A stretch of 64,000 nt of DNA from Immersiella caudata (Eukaryota > Ascomycota > Sordariomycetes > Sordariales > Lasiosphaeriaceae), in contig JAULSU010000002.1 in assembly GCA_030512335.1 (NCBI GenBank), positions 1,550,001 to 1,614,000 on the forward strand. The letters are read 5' to 3'. Made by a program: the position numbers and the translations under genes. How positions within the stretch are numbered: position 1 is the first letter of the stretch; each line of letters starts with the position of its first letter. Of the stretch, positions 31,801 through 44,078 are shown one piece after another. A model generated the notes under the pieces. It had not been told where the DNA came from. It did no database searches and saw only the letters and a list, made by a program, of their open reading frames with translations.

Positions 31801-33565
31801 TCGTGTCGCGCTTCGTCGGCGTTTTTCTTGTAATAGAGAGCATTCGGCACGGGCGAGTAGGCGATGGATCCCGAGGCGGCTGAAACGGACCGTACTCTGT
31901 GACACAGTTCCGGCCAGTCGTGTGTTCACAGGGCTGGGCCTCGTCAAGTGCGATACCACCAGCCTCACGCAGTAAATGGTACACGCGCAGCGACAATAGA
32001 AACGCTACCAAAGGAGAGCGCCATAGGGATAAGGCCATCGACATGTAGCTTCTCGCTACCTAGAATGAGGTGCCGACCGACACCTTTACCGATTGTTCCA
32101 GGCGTGTCCGGGGAAGTACCGGTACCGGTGTTTGGAAAGAACGACCGAGTATCTATTGTTATGCGGATCTGATCTTTTCGTGTCCTGCCGTTATGGTGAG
32201 CTCGCGTGGGATCATGGATCGAGCTCAAGGTGGTGGTTCAGGCAGCTGGCGGGCGCCCTTGATTGGCTGGCTGCTGGCTCCAGGGCTGCTGTTCTCCAGA
32301 AACCTGGGAATCATGACAGGACCCGCTCCGCTCTCTACTTGCGACAAGTCTCATTCAACCCAAAAGAAAAGACACGATGGCAGGTGGCACATCCCACCGA
32401 AACGATATGGTGCTTGCGCACGATGACAATGGCTAATCATGGTGGCCGGAAGCTCTCACTTCCAGGGTGATCCTGCAGTTTCCCATGACTTTTTGTCCAA
32501 GTTGCGACGGAAGGCACGAAGTCGAGGCCGAATCACTTACACCCACCCACACACACCTGCCTCTTTTCTCCCTCCCCGCATTCCCAAGTGCTCTCGGCAG
32601 GAGCGACCTCCCCCGCTGCCTTAACCGCTCCGAGGGCCCACCACACTACAACGCAGCGCGCGGAGTTTGAAGCCACGAACCCACTCGCTACCTGTTCCAT
32701 CACCAGAATGGCCATGGGGTGTGATGTATGACATTCGCGTGCCGTTGCTTTGGGCTTTCGCGGAACCAAACAAGCCTCTGGAGCCCTTGACGAAAACGAG
32801 CGAGCAGCCAAACTTCGAGATTGGTCTGTCGGCTTCGGGCGCGGTGGGGACCCCAATTACGTTGGATGCAGTCTTGAGGGGACGCGGTTCGTTGGCCACG
32901 ACCTGGTAAAGTGGACGAGAAAAAAGGACTGTGAGGATCTCACGAGCACGTCGCGTTTCGAGGCCCCTGTTGGAGCAGCTTGCTGGCCCTTCATATCACA
33001 CAACGATCTCCGCCTTCCGCGACCTTCGCTGCCAACGGGAGTTCCACCCCTTGCGCCCCCGACGCCCCTATTAACCCCTCAGGCACTTGCTTCTCGGGGG
33101 CGGATACTCCATTGAGTTCAGTTGCGCTCGAAGCGAGTCCCAGCCAACTAGCCTACCCTCGCTCACTCAGGACTCTCACCCTGGTGGTCTAAGATCGCCC
33201 TGGAGGAGATCTGTTTACGTTGGATCATCTGCCGGCTTCGCCTGCTCATGTACTGGCAACTGCGAATACTCCCTCGTCTAGAACACAGCATCTCGAACCC
33301 GGACCAGACTTTATCTGATTCCGCCTGGAGACTTTATCGTGTTCCACCCTCCGCAGTCCTCGCTTTCGGCACCCTCTGGCGCCGGTCGTGGTTGATATTC
33401 ACGCCGTCAGCTCAACTGCACCTCTCAACCAGGACGACATCGACTTCGGCCAACCACAAGAAAGGGGCGAGGGCTCCCCCCGGAAATTTTGGACTGGCTA
33501 TTGATGGGCCATCTGAACCTTCTCGTCATCTCTGTACCATTTTATGCATCTGGAGAAAGTCATGA
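28898..33565. other. Gene-poor stretch of 4.7 kb
   Basis: No open frame shows a family motif or a convincing spliced model on either strand. It contains small simple repeats, for example CTGG units and a duplicated TGACTGTTGG near 30,725-30,765. The last kilobase, pyrimidine-rich from about 32,980, is probably promoter and long leader of the zinc-cluster gene. I saw no transposase, reverse transcriptase or terminal repeat. Confidence 0.5.
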
Positions 33566-36500
33566 ATGGTGAATCGGGGTAGGGGTGAGGTTATCGCCTT
33601 TCTTGACCAACTTAAAACGCCATCTCCCATCTTGCCCGTCGTGGATCATCCAGCAGAGCCCCCGGCTATGGCCGTGCGGCCGTATGAGTCCGGCTCAGTC
33701 ACGGCCCTGCCGGGCCTTCATTCTGTGGCCATTGAACGGCTGCCTGCCCGCCGCATTTCGAACAACGAACCCCGCGAGTCCATGAACTGCAAATCTTGTC
33801 GGAAGCGAAAAGTATGTTGCCTTGTCAGGGAGAGCAGATAGGTGTCGAACAGGGTCAAGGGGGCTGATTCAGTTACAGATCAAGTGCAATCGCCTCCGGC
33901 CTGCGTGTGAGGCCTGTCAGGTATTCCAATGCCCTTGCATTTATGGTAGGTGAACAATATGTCTATCTCTTGATTTGGCTTGGAGCCTTGCCTTTACTCA
34001 CCGTGGCTCTCAGATGCCGTCCCAAAGAAAAGGGGCCCAAAGACGGACGTTCTCGAGGCTCTTCTGAAAAGGGTTGATGGCCTGGAGGCTCGATTAAAAG
34101 AGAAAAAAACGGACCCAGATATGCCAACCTCGGAATCCACCGCTGACGACACAGGCGATGGACTTCCGGTTGCGTCGACATCCGAAACCCAAGTCGAGGA
34201 CGCTTCAGACATCCCTTTGTTGGATGCACCTCCTCGTCCAGGGCTTGCTGACGAGGCCGTCTTATTTTCCCCCACAAAGACTGAGTGAGTTGATTGCGTA
34301 ACGATGAGACATTGTCATTGAAGCTATTCGGGCTCTGACGTATAGCTTCATAGTGAAACCGGCGGGACTGTTAAGCCAGATGCGCTTTTGGATACATATT
34401 TTTCACGTTTCCACGCAAAGCCCTTCCACGTTGTGGACGAATCGACGTTACGGCAGCGCCTCCAACTCAACAAGGTCCCCCCTTACCTCATCCACGCTAT
34501 CTATGCAGTAGCAGCCAAGTAAGTCTCCGAACGAGATGTAGTTTCCAAGGTTTAGCTGACAGAAAAAGGTACACCCCTCATCCTAATGGCTACCAATCCG
34601 CCGTGAAGCTCAGCGAAGATTATGCGGCCCAGTCAAGAGCGGAGATTGACACCGATGAGCCGTCCGTGGATGCGCTCCAAGCCTTGATGCTGTTGGTTAT
34701 ATCCTTCACAGCTGCTGGAAGGGGGAAAAAGGCATACATGCTTCTTGGTCTGCAACTCCACCAAGCAATCTGTCTGGCCACGACTGACAAAAGCCTTTAG
34801 CGAATGCGGTCGGCATGGCGATGACATTGGAGCTTCACCGCGAACTCGACGCCAATTCCCGAGTCACACCATTTGAGAGAGAACTACGACGCAGACTCTT
34901 CTGGAGCTGTTTTTTGCTCGACAAATTCATGGCGTGCGGCTCGAAACGCCCTTCTTTAGTTGCCGACAATACCATCCTCTTGAGGCTACCATGCTGGGCG
35001 CCGAACTCAGTCTCCATGCCGATCGATGGCGATTTCTTTCAGAGCAGTTCCAATCTCCAGTATATGCAGGGTGCGGTGAAGAGGAATCAAGGAAGCAACG
35101 GAATGCTGATTGATATTTGCCGCATTCTGGGGGCCACAAACCGCTACCTGGCTGCTGGTGGTGTGAAAGGGGACTCACATTTCCCCTGGCACTCTCTATC
35201 GAACTTGTCCAAAATTCGACAAGAGTTGGACATCTGGGCCTCCGGGACAGCCGAGGTCTTTTCCAGCCTTGAAGCCTTGTTTGGGCAGCCGGACTCAACC
35301 ATTCTTGTTTTGAACAAGCTGATATACCATCTGATTCACTGTCTGATTTATAGACCGTTCCTTCCTATCGACCTTGCTGAGCTGTCGGGGACGGGCCAGC
35401 ATCAATCCTGGCAAATAGAAGCCACAAATATGTGTTTCCTTCACGCAAACGCCATCGCGGAACTCGTGGAGCTTGGGAAGCAGGCGGCATCTATCGAGTG
35501 GCCAGCATTTGTGGGTTACTGCATCTGCACGGCGGGCACCGTCCACATACACGGCGCGCACTACACTAGGAACAGCAACGCTGGTGAAATGAGCGTGTTC
35601 AGCAACTCGGCCAATTTCCTGTCAAGGGAGATGCACCAATTAAGTGAGCTGCGGTACGCATGGGCGAGCGTGCAACACCAACAAGAAACTCTGCAGGCGA
35701 TCTTTCATGCTCATTCGGGCCTCGTAAAGAGCCTCACCAATAACTCAATGCGCTACTCCCCGGTCTTTCAGCTAGAAGACTTTTTCGACCGCTACTCAAA
35801 AATTGATGGGGGACAGACCTTCAGTTTTGACTCTGCAAACCTCAGCCTTTCCGACGTTATCGTGGACTTCACCGCCGACTCGTACACCGGACATGACTTA
35901 TACGCGCCGCGACTGAGAGGTAACGACATCACAGCAGGTCGATCGAGTTTGAAACGCAAAAATACCGCGCCCTTGGGCCGCAGAAGGCCTTCGCTCGTCA
36001 ACACGCTTCATCTACCGTCTAGCCCAAGCTTGCCGACTCCATCCCGATCTCGTTACCAGTCTTTGCCGACGCCATCAATGGGATCTCAAATGTCTCCTGG
36101 AATTCTGCAATCCCCGACATCTGCCAAATCGCACCATGGATTCCATGCTCAAAATGCACAGAGAGGGATTATGCATGGAGCCATCGATGAAAGCATGACC
36201 ACAAGCGACTCGGTCACAACTTCGACCCTATCTGGTTTCCCTCACAGCGCCAGACCACATAACCAAAATAGCGTCGCTGGGCAAGGAACCTCGAGCCAGA
36301 ATGGAGCAATATTCGATTCAACATTTAGCTTCTCACAACTCCGCCCGGCCAGCCCTGGACCGGGTGAGACCCAGGAGTACGACCCCATGTTTGGAGGAGT
36401 CCCAACAAACGCATTTTCCAGCCCGGCACCCTGGCAAGGGGATGAAGGCGGTGGCGCCAAAGTAGGTACGGCAGTAAGCCCAGGGTCGAGAAGTCGCGAT

Positions 36501-36638
36501 GAGAGTTCAGGAACAGCACAAAATGACGAGAAAGACCCATTCCTCAGCCTTCTTGAGCAACTAGCTGAGAATGAGTCAGCAATGGGGACAGGCAGCGAGT
36601 TGGACTTTTTTCTAGCAGGGGCCCCCTCGGGAAGCTAA
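33566..36638 (+). CDS. Zn(II)2Cys6 fungal-specific transcription factor
   Basis: Six exons, 33566-33811, 33879-33945, 34014-34284, 34354-34518, 34569-34747 and 34801-36638, encode up to 921 residues. A later ATG at 33668 would give 887. The DNA-binding cluster starts at Cys75: NCKSCRKRK joins IKCNRLRPACEAC and FQCPCIY across intron 1. It is followed by a basic linker (VPKKRGPKTD) and a coiled-coil dimerisation heptad (VLEALLKRVDGLEARLKEKK). The fungal transcription-factor regulatory domain lies at about 200-560, with DTYFSRFHAKPFHVVDE and the signature GMAMTLELHRE followed by RRRLFWSCFLLDKF. The C-terminal 300 residues are disordered and Ser/Pro/Gly-rich, ending in an acidic, Phe-containing segment that could activate transcription. 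Targets cannot be told from the sequence. It has no AROM-like domains, so it is not a quinate activator of the QutA type. Confidence 0.9.
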
Positions 36639-37278
36639 GGTGCAAAGGTGTACAAAGTTTGGTCTACATATGGGTCGAGTCGTGTATGATTCGGGGAGGC
36701 TGCCTCTAATGTCTGTCTACTTCATGGAGCGGGATCGGGGCGTTTCTAATGTAATTGGATTCGGGGTCACGGTGCCATAACTGTGTGCCTAGAAAGAAGG
36801 GACCAGGGAGATAATTGACATAGCCTTTGGACTTTAGATGGCCAGTTTTCGGATGCAACTTAGCAGACTCCCGAAACACATACGGAATAATCGGTGATGC
36901 GAGAGTGACGATGGGGTTTTTTTGCTTAGCTGATAGTTCTTCTCGGGGTACCTACCGCAAAACCGCCCCACACAAGTTTGGGAGTAGTCCCCCTGCGTCA
37001 AGTTTTTATCCAAGATTGAGCGGGCTCTAACTTAGGATGTCAGTTAGCAGCTGACTAGGTACATTAGACAAGAAGGCGCAAGCCTCGAGTGAGTACTTGG
37101 CTATGACAAAGAATTCTCGTTCTAACGGCCCAGGTGCCCTGCACCAATATCTACAGCTGTATACACCCCCTCTCTGTATTCTGTGTGTGCTGTGCGTATC
37201 TCGGTCCCATATACCCAACTAATATACTCCAGAACCTTATTGTCCAAAATACCAGTATTTACATCCGGCAAGCACCAC
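36639..37278. other. Intergenic region between convergent regulator and MFS genes
   Basis: About 640 bases holding the 3' flanks of two convergent genes. It is relatively AT-rich, with no gene and no repeat seen. Confidence 0.5.
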
Positions 37279-39018
37279 CTACGCCTCCATCCTCCCATCA
37301 TGTTCTGCGATCTCCTCCTCAATCAACCCTTCTACTTCTCTCTCTTCCTCCTCCGTCATCACCTTCCCTTTCCATCCCGTGCCTCCCTGGAGGAACAATA
37401 CCGATACGCAGACAGCCGCTGATGCGTGGTATAAGACCCTCAGTGCGGCTTCGTATCCAGCAATAGCGACTGCCCTGTCTTCCAGGCCAAGTTTGTACAC
37501 CGCAGCCGGGCTACCCACCAAGATGGTGATCAGTTTTTGTCTTGCTTCGTTTGGAAACTGGCCATCTAGGAGGGTGAATCCCTTGACAAGCGCAGCGTGG
37601 AGGGTGCGACTGAATAGGCCGCCGCCGATGGCTGTGCCGAAAGAGCCTGCGAAGCCCCGGAATGTGGAAAGCAATCCGGTGACGATGAAATGCTCCGAGG
37701 GATGGCTGAGATGGAGAAGGTGGGCGAGAGTATAGTTGAGTGCAGCACCGGTGCACAGGCCGTGGGCGAAGAGGATTAGAATGTAGACGATGGCGGGCGT
37801 GTCGAGGGTGCTTGCGAAGGACAGGGCAAAGATGACAAGGCCGAAGAAGACTAGGGAGATGACGGAAGCGGCGTAGAAGGAACCGGCCCGGCGGATGTGG
37901 AGCCAGCCGATTATGAGACCGCCGGAGCCGAAGCCGAGATTTGTGGGGATTAGGGCTGCGCCGGCGGCAGCTGGGGAGAGACCACGGACAGCAAGGGCGA
38001 AGACGGGGGCGTAGAATAGGACGGTCCATCGGGCGGCCATGAATGTGAGCTGGGATAGGCAAGAGAGGAGGATGCCGCGATCGGAGAGAATGGAGAGAGG
38101 GAGGATAGGTGTCGGAGTGAGGCGGGGCGAGGATTCAATGAGGAGGAAGAGTGGAAGGAGGACGAAGAGGGACAGTAGTAAGGGGGCCGGGAGGACTTTG
38201 GGAGTCGACAGCGAGTACAGGAAGATGACGATGGCGACGGTGAGGGTCAGTGAACCGAGATAGTCGACAGCGGCGAGCTTCTGGCGAGTCGTTTGGTTTT
38301 TAGAGGAGGCGTGTATGGCATACGGGGGGATACTAAAGTAGACCCCCAAACCGCCAATGATTCCCAAGGGGCTTTGGACCCAGAACACAGCTCTCCACCC
38401 GATCAAAGGCATCAGGGCGCCGTAGGCAATGGCGCCTGTCGAGAGTCCAATGGTGAAACCGGCGTTTGTTAGGCCAATCATAAGACCTCTTCTCCTTTTG
38501 GATGTCAACTGGATCACCAAAATAAGAGACAGAGTCATGATTCCGCCGCCCCCGATTCCCACGAACACCCTGCCAAGGATGAAGACGGCGAAGGAACGGG
38601 CCCGAGAGGTGACAATGGCGCCGACGGAGAAAAAGAAGGACGAGAAGAGGATCATGGCTCCCGGGGAGAACTGCTGGGCAAAACGACCAACGAGCGGGGC
38701 GACAGAGGACATGGTGATCAGGTAGGAGCTCGTCAGCCACATGGCGCTTTCGTAGGCATCGAATTCGGCCGCAATGGCCCCTTGAATTGTGCTGATACCG
38801 CTCATATTCGAAGCTTGCAGGAATATGAGCACCCACATGCTGAGCACAATGGTGACAACCCGCATCTTGCTGAGCGGCTCCTCACCTGGAACCTTGGATC
38901 CAAGTGGGAAGCTATCACGAGCGGTGAGACAGTCCACGCTGGCTGTCTCGGAGCCTAGAAGAGGTGTTGTTTCGGCTGTGACTGTGGCAGACGCCGAAAG
39001 GCTATCGTCGCTTGCCAT
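37279..39018 (-). CDS. MFS transporter, DHA2 / vacuolar amino-acid or drug type
   Basis: An intronless gene of 579 residues. The ATG at 39018 was chosen; the frame extends upstream only to a GTG. The N-terminal tail has a dileucine-type sequence TTPLLG, a common vacuolar sorting signal. About 14 hydrophobic helices follow, beginning VVTIVLSMWVLIFLQASNMS. They include the family's helix-1/4/5 motifs WLTSSYLITMSSVAPLVGRF, ILGRVFVGIGGGGIMTL and the motif-A-like loop LTSKRRRGLMIG. The pattern resembles fungal Vba-type vacuolar basic-amino-acid and azole/toxin export carriers, which are proton antiporters. The acidic C-terminal tail (TEEEEREVEGLIEEEIAEH) faces the cytosol. Substrate cannot be assigned. 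It diverges from URA4 across a 625-bp region. Confidence 0.9.
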   Translation of the reverse strand: MASDDSLSASATVTAETTPLLGSETASVDCLTARDSFPLGSKVPGEEPLSKMRVVTIVLSMWVLIFLQASNMSGISTIQGAIAAEFDAYESAMWLTSSYLITMSSVAPLVGRFAQQFSPGAMILFSSFFFSVGAIVTSRARSFAVFILGRVFVGIGGGGIMTLSLILVIQLTSKRRRGLMIGLTNAGFTIGLSTGAIAYGALMPLIGWRAVFWVQSPLGIIGGLGVYFSIPPYAIHASSKNQTTRQKLAAVDYLGSLTLTVAIVIFLYSLSTPKVLPAPLLLSLFVLLPLFLLIESSPRLTPTPILPLSILSDRGILLSCLSQLTFMAARWTVLFYAPVFALAVRGLSPAAAGAALIPTNLGFGSGGLIIGWLHIRRAGSFYAASVISLVFFGLVIFALSFASTLDTPAIVYILILFAHGLCTGAALNYTLAHLLHLSHPSEHFIVTGLLSTFRGFAGSFGTAIGGGLFSRTLHAALVKGFTLLDGQFPNEARQKLITILVGSPAAVYKLGLEDRAVAIAGYEAALRVLYHASAAVCVSVLFLQGGTGWKGKVMTEEEEREVEGLIEEEIAEHDGRMEA

Positions 39019-39643
39019 GGCCGTGGAATGGTGCCGTATCAAGGGTGTAAGTTGAAAGTCATGAAGTAAACACACAGGCGGTGTCGGGGGTGGACGTCAT
39101 TCCACTCCGCGATTGGCAAGCCCCTGCGCCCTGTCGCCAGCCCTGCGCTGCGGGATGCGGGGGCCGGCTCCGCGGCATGGGTCCACTCCCGATTGCCGAG
39201 GGCCGATCGTGTTGCTGCTTGGTCCTCCTTGAAACATCTGGCGAGTTGACCTGTCAGTCGTTCAATTTCATAATATGTAGTGGGCTGGATAAAGTGGCTG
39301 GTTCAGTTGAACTGCTTTCATCTCACTTTGGCCGTTGAAACGGCAAGAGCGGTCGACTGGTAAGACCCTAACCCCGGATGGTAAGAATCTGCCAAGACGG
39401 CCCCTCCACTCCACACGCCCCTCTCCTTTAGTTTCACTCACTGCACACTTTAAAAGGCAATCTTGAGATCCGTGTATTTACAGTACTACAAGTCTCTCTC
39501 CCTTGTTGATTTGTTTGTTGATTATTTTTGTAATCTACCAAAGAAATCTCTTCCTCTTACGCCTACCAAGGTCCACATCCTTACTACCAGAACAGCCCAA
39601 CCCAAAGTCTAACTCAACGTCCAACCCAAAGTCCAACCCAAAA
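39019..39643. promoter_or_regulatory. Divergent promoter region of MFS gene and URA4
   Basis: 625 bases between divergent starts. A TATA-like CTTTAAAAGG lies near 39,449-39,458 on the URA4 side. Directly before the URA4 ATG are three close copies of CCAACCCAAAGT (39,597-39,643). Confidence 0.6.
39597..39643 (+). repeat. Short repeats in URA4 leader
   Basis: Three near-copies of CCAACCCAAAGT begin at 39597, 39621 and 39633, and the last runs into the AAAA before the ATG. They are in the untranslated leader. The frame stays open through them but has no upstream ATG. Confidence 0.7.
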
Positions 39644-40834
39644 ATGGCCCTAAAGGACTCATACCTGCTCCCCGCGGCAGCGGACATGCACGTCCACCTC
39701 AGGAACGCCCCAGGACCCATTTCCCAGCTCGTCACGCCAACCATCCGGCCAGCAGGTATCGATGTGGTCTTCGTCATGCCCAACCTCGCACCCAAACCAG
39801 TCACCTCGGTCGACGAGGCCCTCGAGTACAAGCGCCAACTGCAGGCCCTGGACCCAGAAGTCACCTACCTCATGTCTCTGTATCTCCACGACAGCGTCAC
39901 CCCCGACGAGATCCGCAAGGCTAAGAAGGAGGGTATCGCCGGTGTCAAGGCCTACCCCAAGGGCGCCACCACCAACTCCCAATGGGGCGTTGTCTCTTTC
40001 GACCCCTTCTACGACGTCCTCAAGGCCATGGAGGAGGAGGGCATCGTGCTCAACCTCCACGGTGAAGTCCCCAGCAGCCCGGCCGACGGCGTCACCGTCA
40101 TGAACGCCGAGTCTAAATTCCTCCCCACTCTCACAAGCCTCGTCGAGAAGTTCCCAAAGCTCAAGATCGTCCTCGAGCACTGCACCACCGCCGATGCCGT
40201 CGCCGCCGTGCGGTCCTTTGGCGACAAAGTGGTTGGAACCATCGTCAGTTTACCCTTGTTTGGTCACTCACTCGCCCACTCGCCTCCAACTGACTGAAAC
40301 CTAGACGGCCCATCACCTCTCCCTTCTTGTCGACGATTGGTCTGCCAACGTCAACAACTACTGCAAACCCTCCGCCAAGAGCCCGGAAGACCGCCGCGCC
40401 CTCCTCGACGCCGTGGTCAGCAGCAACGGAAAATTCTTCCTCGGAACCGACAGTGCCCGTACGTTTCTTCTTCCCTGTCCCCGTACCTTTCCCGGCCAAA
40501 CTAACACCCCCCAGCCCACGACATCTCCGCCAAAAAGGGCAAAGGCCCCACCGCCGCCGGTGTCTTCACCCAGCCTTACGCCCTAGGTTACGTCCTCACC
40601 GCCCTCGACGAGGCCATCGCCAGGAACGACATCCCATCAGACTCCGTGACCGACTCCGTGCTCTCCGGCTTCTTCAGCACCTACGGGCGGATCTTCTACG
40701 GCGTTCCTCCCGCATCGCGGAACATTCTTCTGACAAGGGGTGGTCAGGTGATTCCGGAATCGTTAAAGGGAGAAGGGGCGGAAATTGTACCGTTCCGGAC
40801 AGGGGAGTCGACCTGGGGTGTTGAGTGGCAGTAG
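39644..40834 (+). CDS. URA4: Dihydroorotase (URA4 type)
   Basis: Three exons, 39644-40243, 40305-40458 and 40515-40834, encode 357 residues, the size of yeast Ura4. It is a class II dihydroorotase: zinc ligands His16 and His18 (DMHVHLR), the carbamylated Lys102 (GVKAYPKG), His139 (NLHGEVP), His179 (LEHCT) and the catalytic Asp249 (GTDSAPHD, joined across intron 2). It closes carbamoyl-aspartate to dihydroorotate, the third step of UMP synthesis and the substrate of DHODH. The introns are 61 nt (phase 0) and 56 nt (phase 1). A class 1A DHODH gene lies 15.5 kb to the left on the same strand, too far to be co-transcribed. Confidence 0.95.
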
Positions 40835-43800
40835 GTTACCTCAGTTCGCATTGGTGGGTTATCCAAGTGAGTACCTAGGTAAATAGACAGGCAACGTGAA
40901 TTTTGGTAGGGCAGCCGAAGAAGAACAAAAAGGAGATGACCGTTGGATTGGGGTCATGTCTAACCGTAGTTCATCTGATCCCACGGCCCCCACAACAGCC
41001 AAGTGACGAATGTGCCCAGAACACGACCACAGCGCTGTTTCACACAACCCTAGCCACCCACGGAGGTTTTCTCGTGTTTGCGTGACGACTTGGGTGTTAA
41101 GTCTAGATGAAACACAGCGTCGGAAGCACAGAAACGGCGTTTAAATGCGGCTCCTTTTTTTTCGGTATTGTCATGGCTCTCGTCAATAACTGAGAGCCGA
41201 CATCTTGGGACCCCCCCAGCTACCTGTAGCCGCCGCGTAGTCCACAAGATGCCAGGCACTTGTCATTCGCACGTAAGTTCAAGCGGGATTTCTAACACTT
41301 CGCTCTTCAAGCAGTCCCTAGCGAGGAGGGGTATCTCCGCATTAGCCACTCCAACACCATCTGTGAGCTCCCACCTTGCAAGGGTTCTACTCGGATGAGT
41401 TGGCTGCGGAACGTTCGGAAGAAAGCCGCCCTCCTCCATCACACCCTCCGCGTCGTTGCCCTCGCCATCGCACAAACGTCGCAGATCATCCAATAAAGCT
41501 CACTAGAGCAACCACATTGTCCCGTCAGTCCACTCCATATTTGCCAGAATCCCGACGGGCACAGCAGGCGCTACCCATCATGAGATAGACCGGACCGATG
41601 CCCAAAAAGGATGGCAGGCTCAGCGGGCAAAAAAACTTGTTTTGACACATTAGTCAGTTATCACTAGACGAGCTGAGAATCGAACCCAGGGCCTTTCGCA
41701 TATTCTAGAGGTGCAGAGCTCAGAAGGTGAGATGGACGCTGGGTAAGGGAGCCGACAAGAGGCCTCAAGGTAGGCTGATGGCGTGGACACTGCCCGCGCA
41801 TGTCGTCAAGAGGGGCGGACCAGACGACAAAACAGACGACTTGGTTCTTGAGCACACCGGATGGACCTCCACGCTTCGATGACGGCAGATGGGGAACAGA
41901 GCGCGGATAACGTGGTTCCAAGGGGTGGGTGTCGTTGTTGGCAAGTCCCATCAACTGGGACTGGCTCGCTCAAGAGTCGAAGGATTCCGTTAGGTTGCTC
42001 TCTGAATGGTGTGCGTCACGGGAGCGATGTCTCTACAAAGATGCAAAGCGAATCCGCTTTCGGCAGCTCTCGCTTCTGATTAGCAGGCATATTGATATGA
42101 CGATGAAAGGAGGGGATGGGAGATAGTGTTGGTGCTCGGATAAGAATGGCCCGAAAAGGAGCTATCTCTCGGGAAGTGCAACTTCCTCGGCACTGGTTGT
42201 GATCTCTTCCCGCGGGACAGTTGTCCATATATTGATCAAGGCTACAGCCTTATGTGAGTAGTACCAAGCGCGCCAACCCAGTGGGCAGAACTCGCAGGAT
42301 CGTGCGTGCCGACTTGTTGGACAAGAACAAGAACCAACGGTAAGAATTATAGGAAACAGTGCTGGCGTAGATTTCTCGCACGTTTCTTCTACTTCTTTCG
42401 AGGTTCTGCCGACTCAAGGCAGATGCAGTTCTCGATGCTCGGACTCTGAACCTCGCCACACACAATGACGACCAGAGAGTCGTAAACGCGGTACGGGCGG
42501 GGTAGCGCGGTGAGTGGACGAGTCAGATCTTCTGAAGGACACCCAACGTTGAACTTGGTGCGTCAAAGGACCAACCGTGCCCATCTGCTGCAGCATATGG
42601 GGGCCAAAGACGGGACCGTGAGGACGAGTCCAGCTTCAAGCAACCAATCCCGCGCAACCAGACATCTTGCGGCCAAGGTAGGCGAGTTGACCCGAGTTGC
42701 GGGTGTCAGTGACATTGGGATGCTGTCAAAGGAGTAGGGCTGACTTCTGATGTCAATTTTGCTGACGTTGACGGCTTGTTCGATTATTGTCCAACCATGC
42801 GGGACTTGGGTCCTTGTGAGCGAGGCACCCCTCGGCTGCTCAGTCTTACTTGCAGCGTAGAAGCGGTAGTTGAATCCTTCCGCACGGGAACTCTTGCTAC
42901 CCGTGGCGACATGCAAGGGCGGGTACGTTGAATGAAACGAACCCGGGCTATTGGCTCACTTAGGCAGCTTTTTCTTGTATGGGCGACTTGGTCGAGTTGC
43001 TGAGGTTGGGCGGGGGTGGGCATGTTGGCTGTGGGTTTCGAGTTGCACAGCAGGCGATGCAGAACGAGTCCATGAAGAGGCGGGATACCTGAAACAGAAA
43101 AAGTTAGCCCCGATTTTGCGATTCTCTGCTGGCGTCAGGTTGGTAACATCTGGTAAGTGGTCTGCCATTCTCACGAAAATGTGGTGTTGGAACCCGGATC
43201 AAGCTCGCGATGTCCGCCGCGTGCCATCTGGCGCCCTCAGCGCTTGCCCCACCCTCCCGCAGCCCCCATCGCAGGTTGATCAGGAACCAAGGGGCACCCT
43301 GCTAGAAGAACGGGACGCACTGGCCACTCTGCTGATCATTAGGCAGGCGAGCCTGCCCAGCGTTGTCGACGGAAAGAATAGAACGGCACGCTGGTCACAT
43401 TTGGAATGAGTCTTGGAGGTTGTGTTCTAAACGGCCCTTTCAAAGTCGGGGCCGAATGGTTTGGCTCTGGATGAAATTTTGGGGACACCGCTCTGGGCTT
43501 GGTATCGAATGACAGCGACAGTAACTAGAGTACCCTCCATGCCGTCTGTCTAGTGTGTGATCAATACCTTATCACGCACGAATGTGACAGACTTGGCAGA
43601 GATGAGAACTGTTGGCACCTCTGGCCGAGATGCATTCCCTCTGTCTTCTTCGGTGGTGCCCCGCCAATTTCAAGTGGGCAGTCACGATCGTCAACCAGGG
43701 TCTACGCCTAGCGTGATCTGTTTTTGACCGTGACCCCTCCTAGGAACTGAATTGGAGGGGTAGGGACTTTGGTAAGAGCTGCCTTCCTGGCCTGTCCCGC

Positions 43801-44078
43801 ACCGCCCCCATCCCTCACTCAATGCGCCGAACGCAACCCGCGGCCGACCGGGAGCAGTGCCGAGTTTTATATGGACGCCTCATTTAACCCTCCCAGTCCA
43901 TGCCTTGCATAAAGAGATCGAAGCTCTCAACTTCGGGTCCCCCGTGCAGCATCCACGAACGGCACTGTCTCGCGCTGCTGATATCTGGCCCGCCTCGCCC
44001 GGCCTGCACCTTCGGGGATCGGCTCTCCTTGCCCACCTGTCTCACGAGGTCAACTCACCGGGTCGAACAACCGCCAAG
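40835..44078. other. Gene-poor stretch of 3.2 kb before NTA1 copy 1
   Basis: No supportable protein gene. A sequence with a tRNA-type B-box lies at about 41,667-41,690 on the minus strand, but no intact tRNA can be folded. The last 200 bases are leader of the amidase gene. Confidence 0.5.

Noticed and set aside
33566..39018. Idea that the zinc-cluster regulator, the MFS carrier and the QutR-like gene form a quinate-use cluster
   Set aside because: The regulator lacks the AROM-derived domains of QutA/QA-1F, the carrier is of DHA2 type rather than a sugar/quinate porter, and no quinate enzymes are present.
41664..41740. tRNA gene on the minus strand
   Set aside because: The T-arm and B-box are present but no complementary 5' acceptor strand or anticodon stem can be found at normal distance, even allowing an intron.
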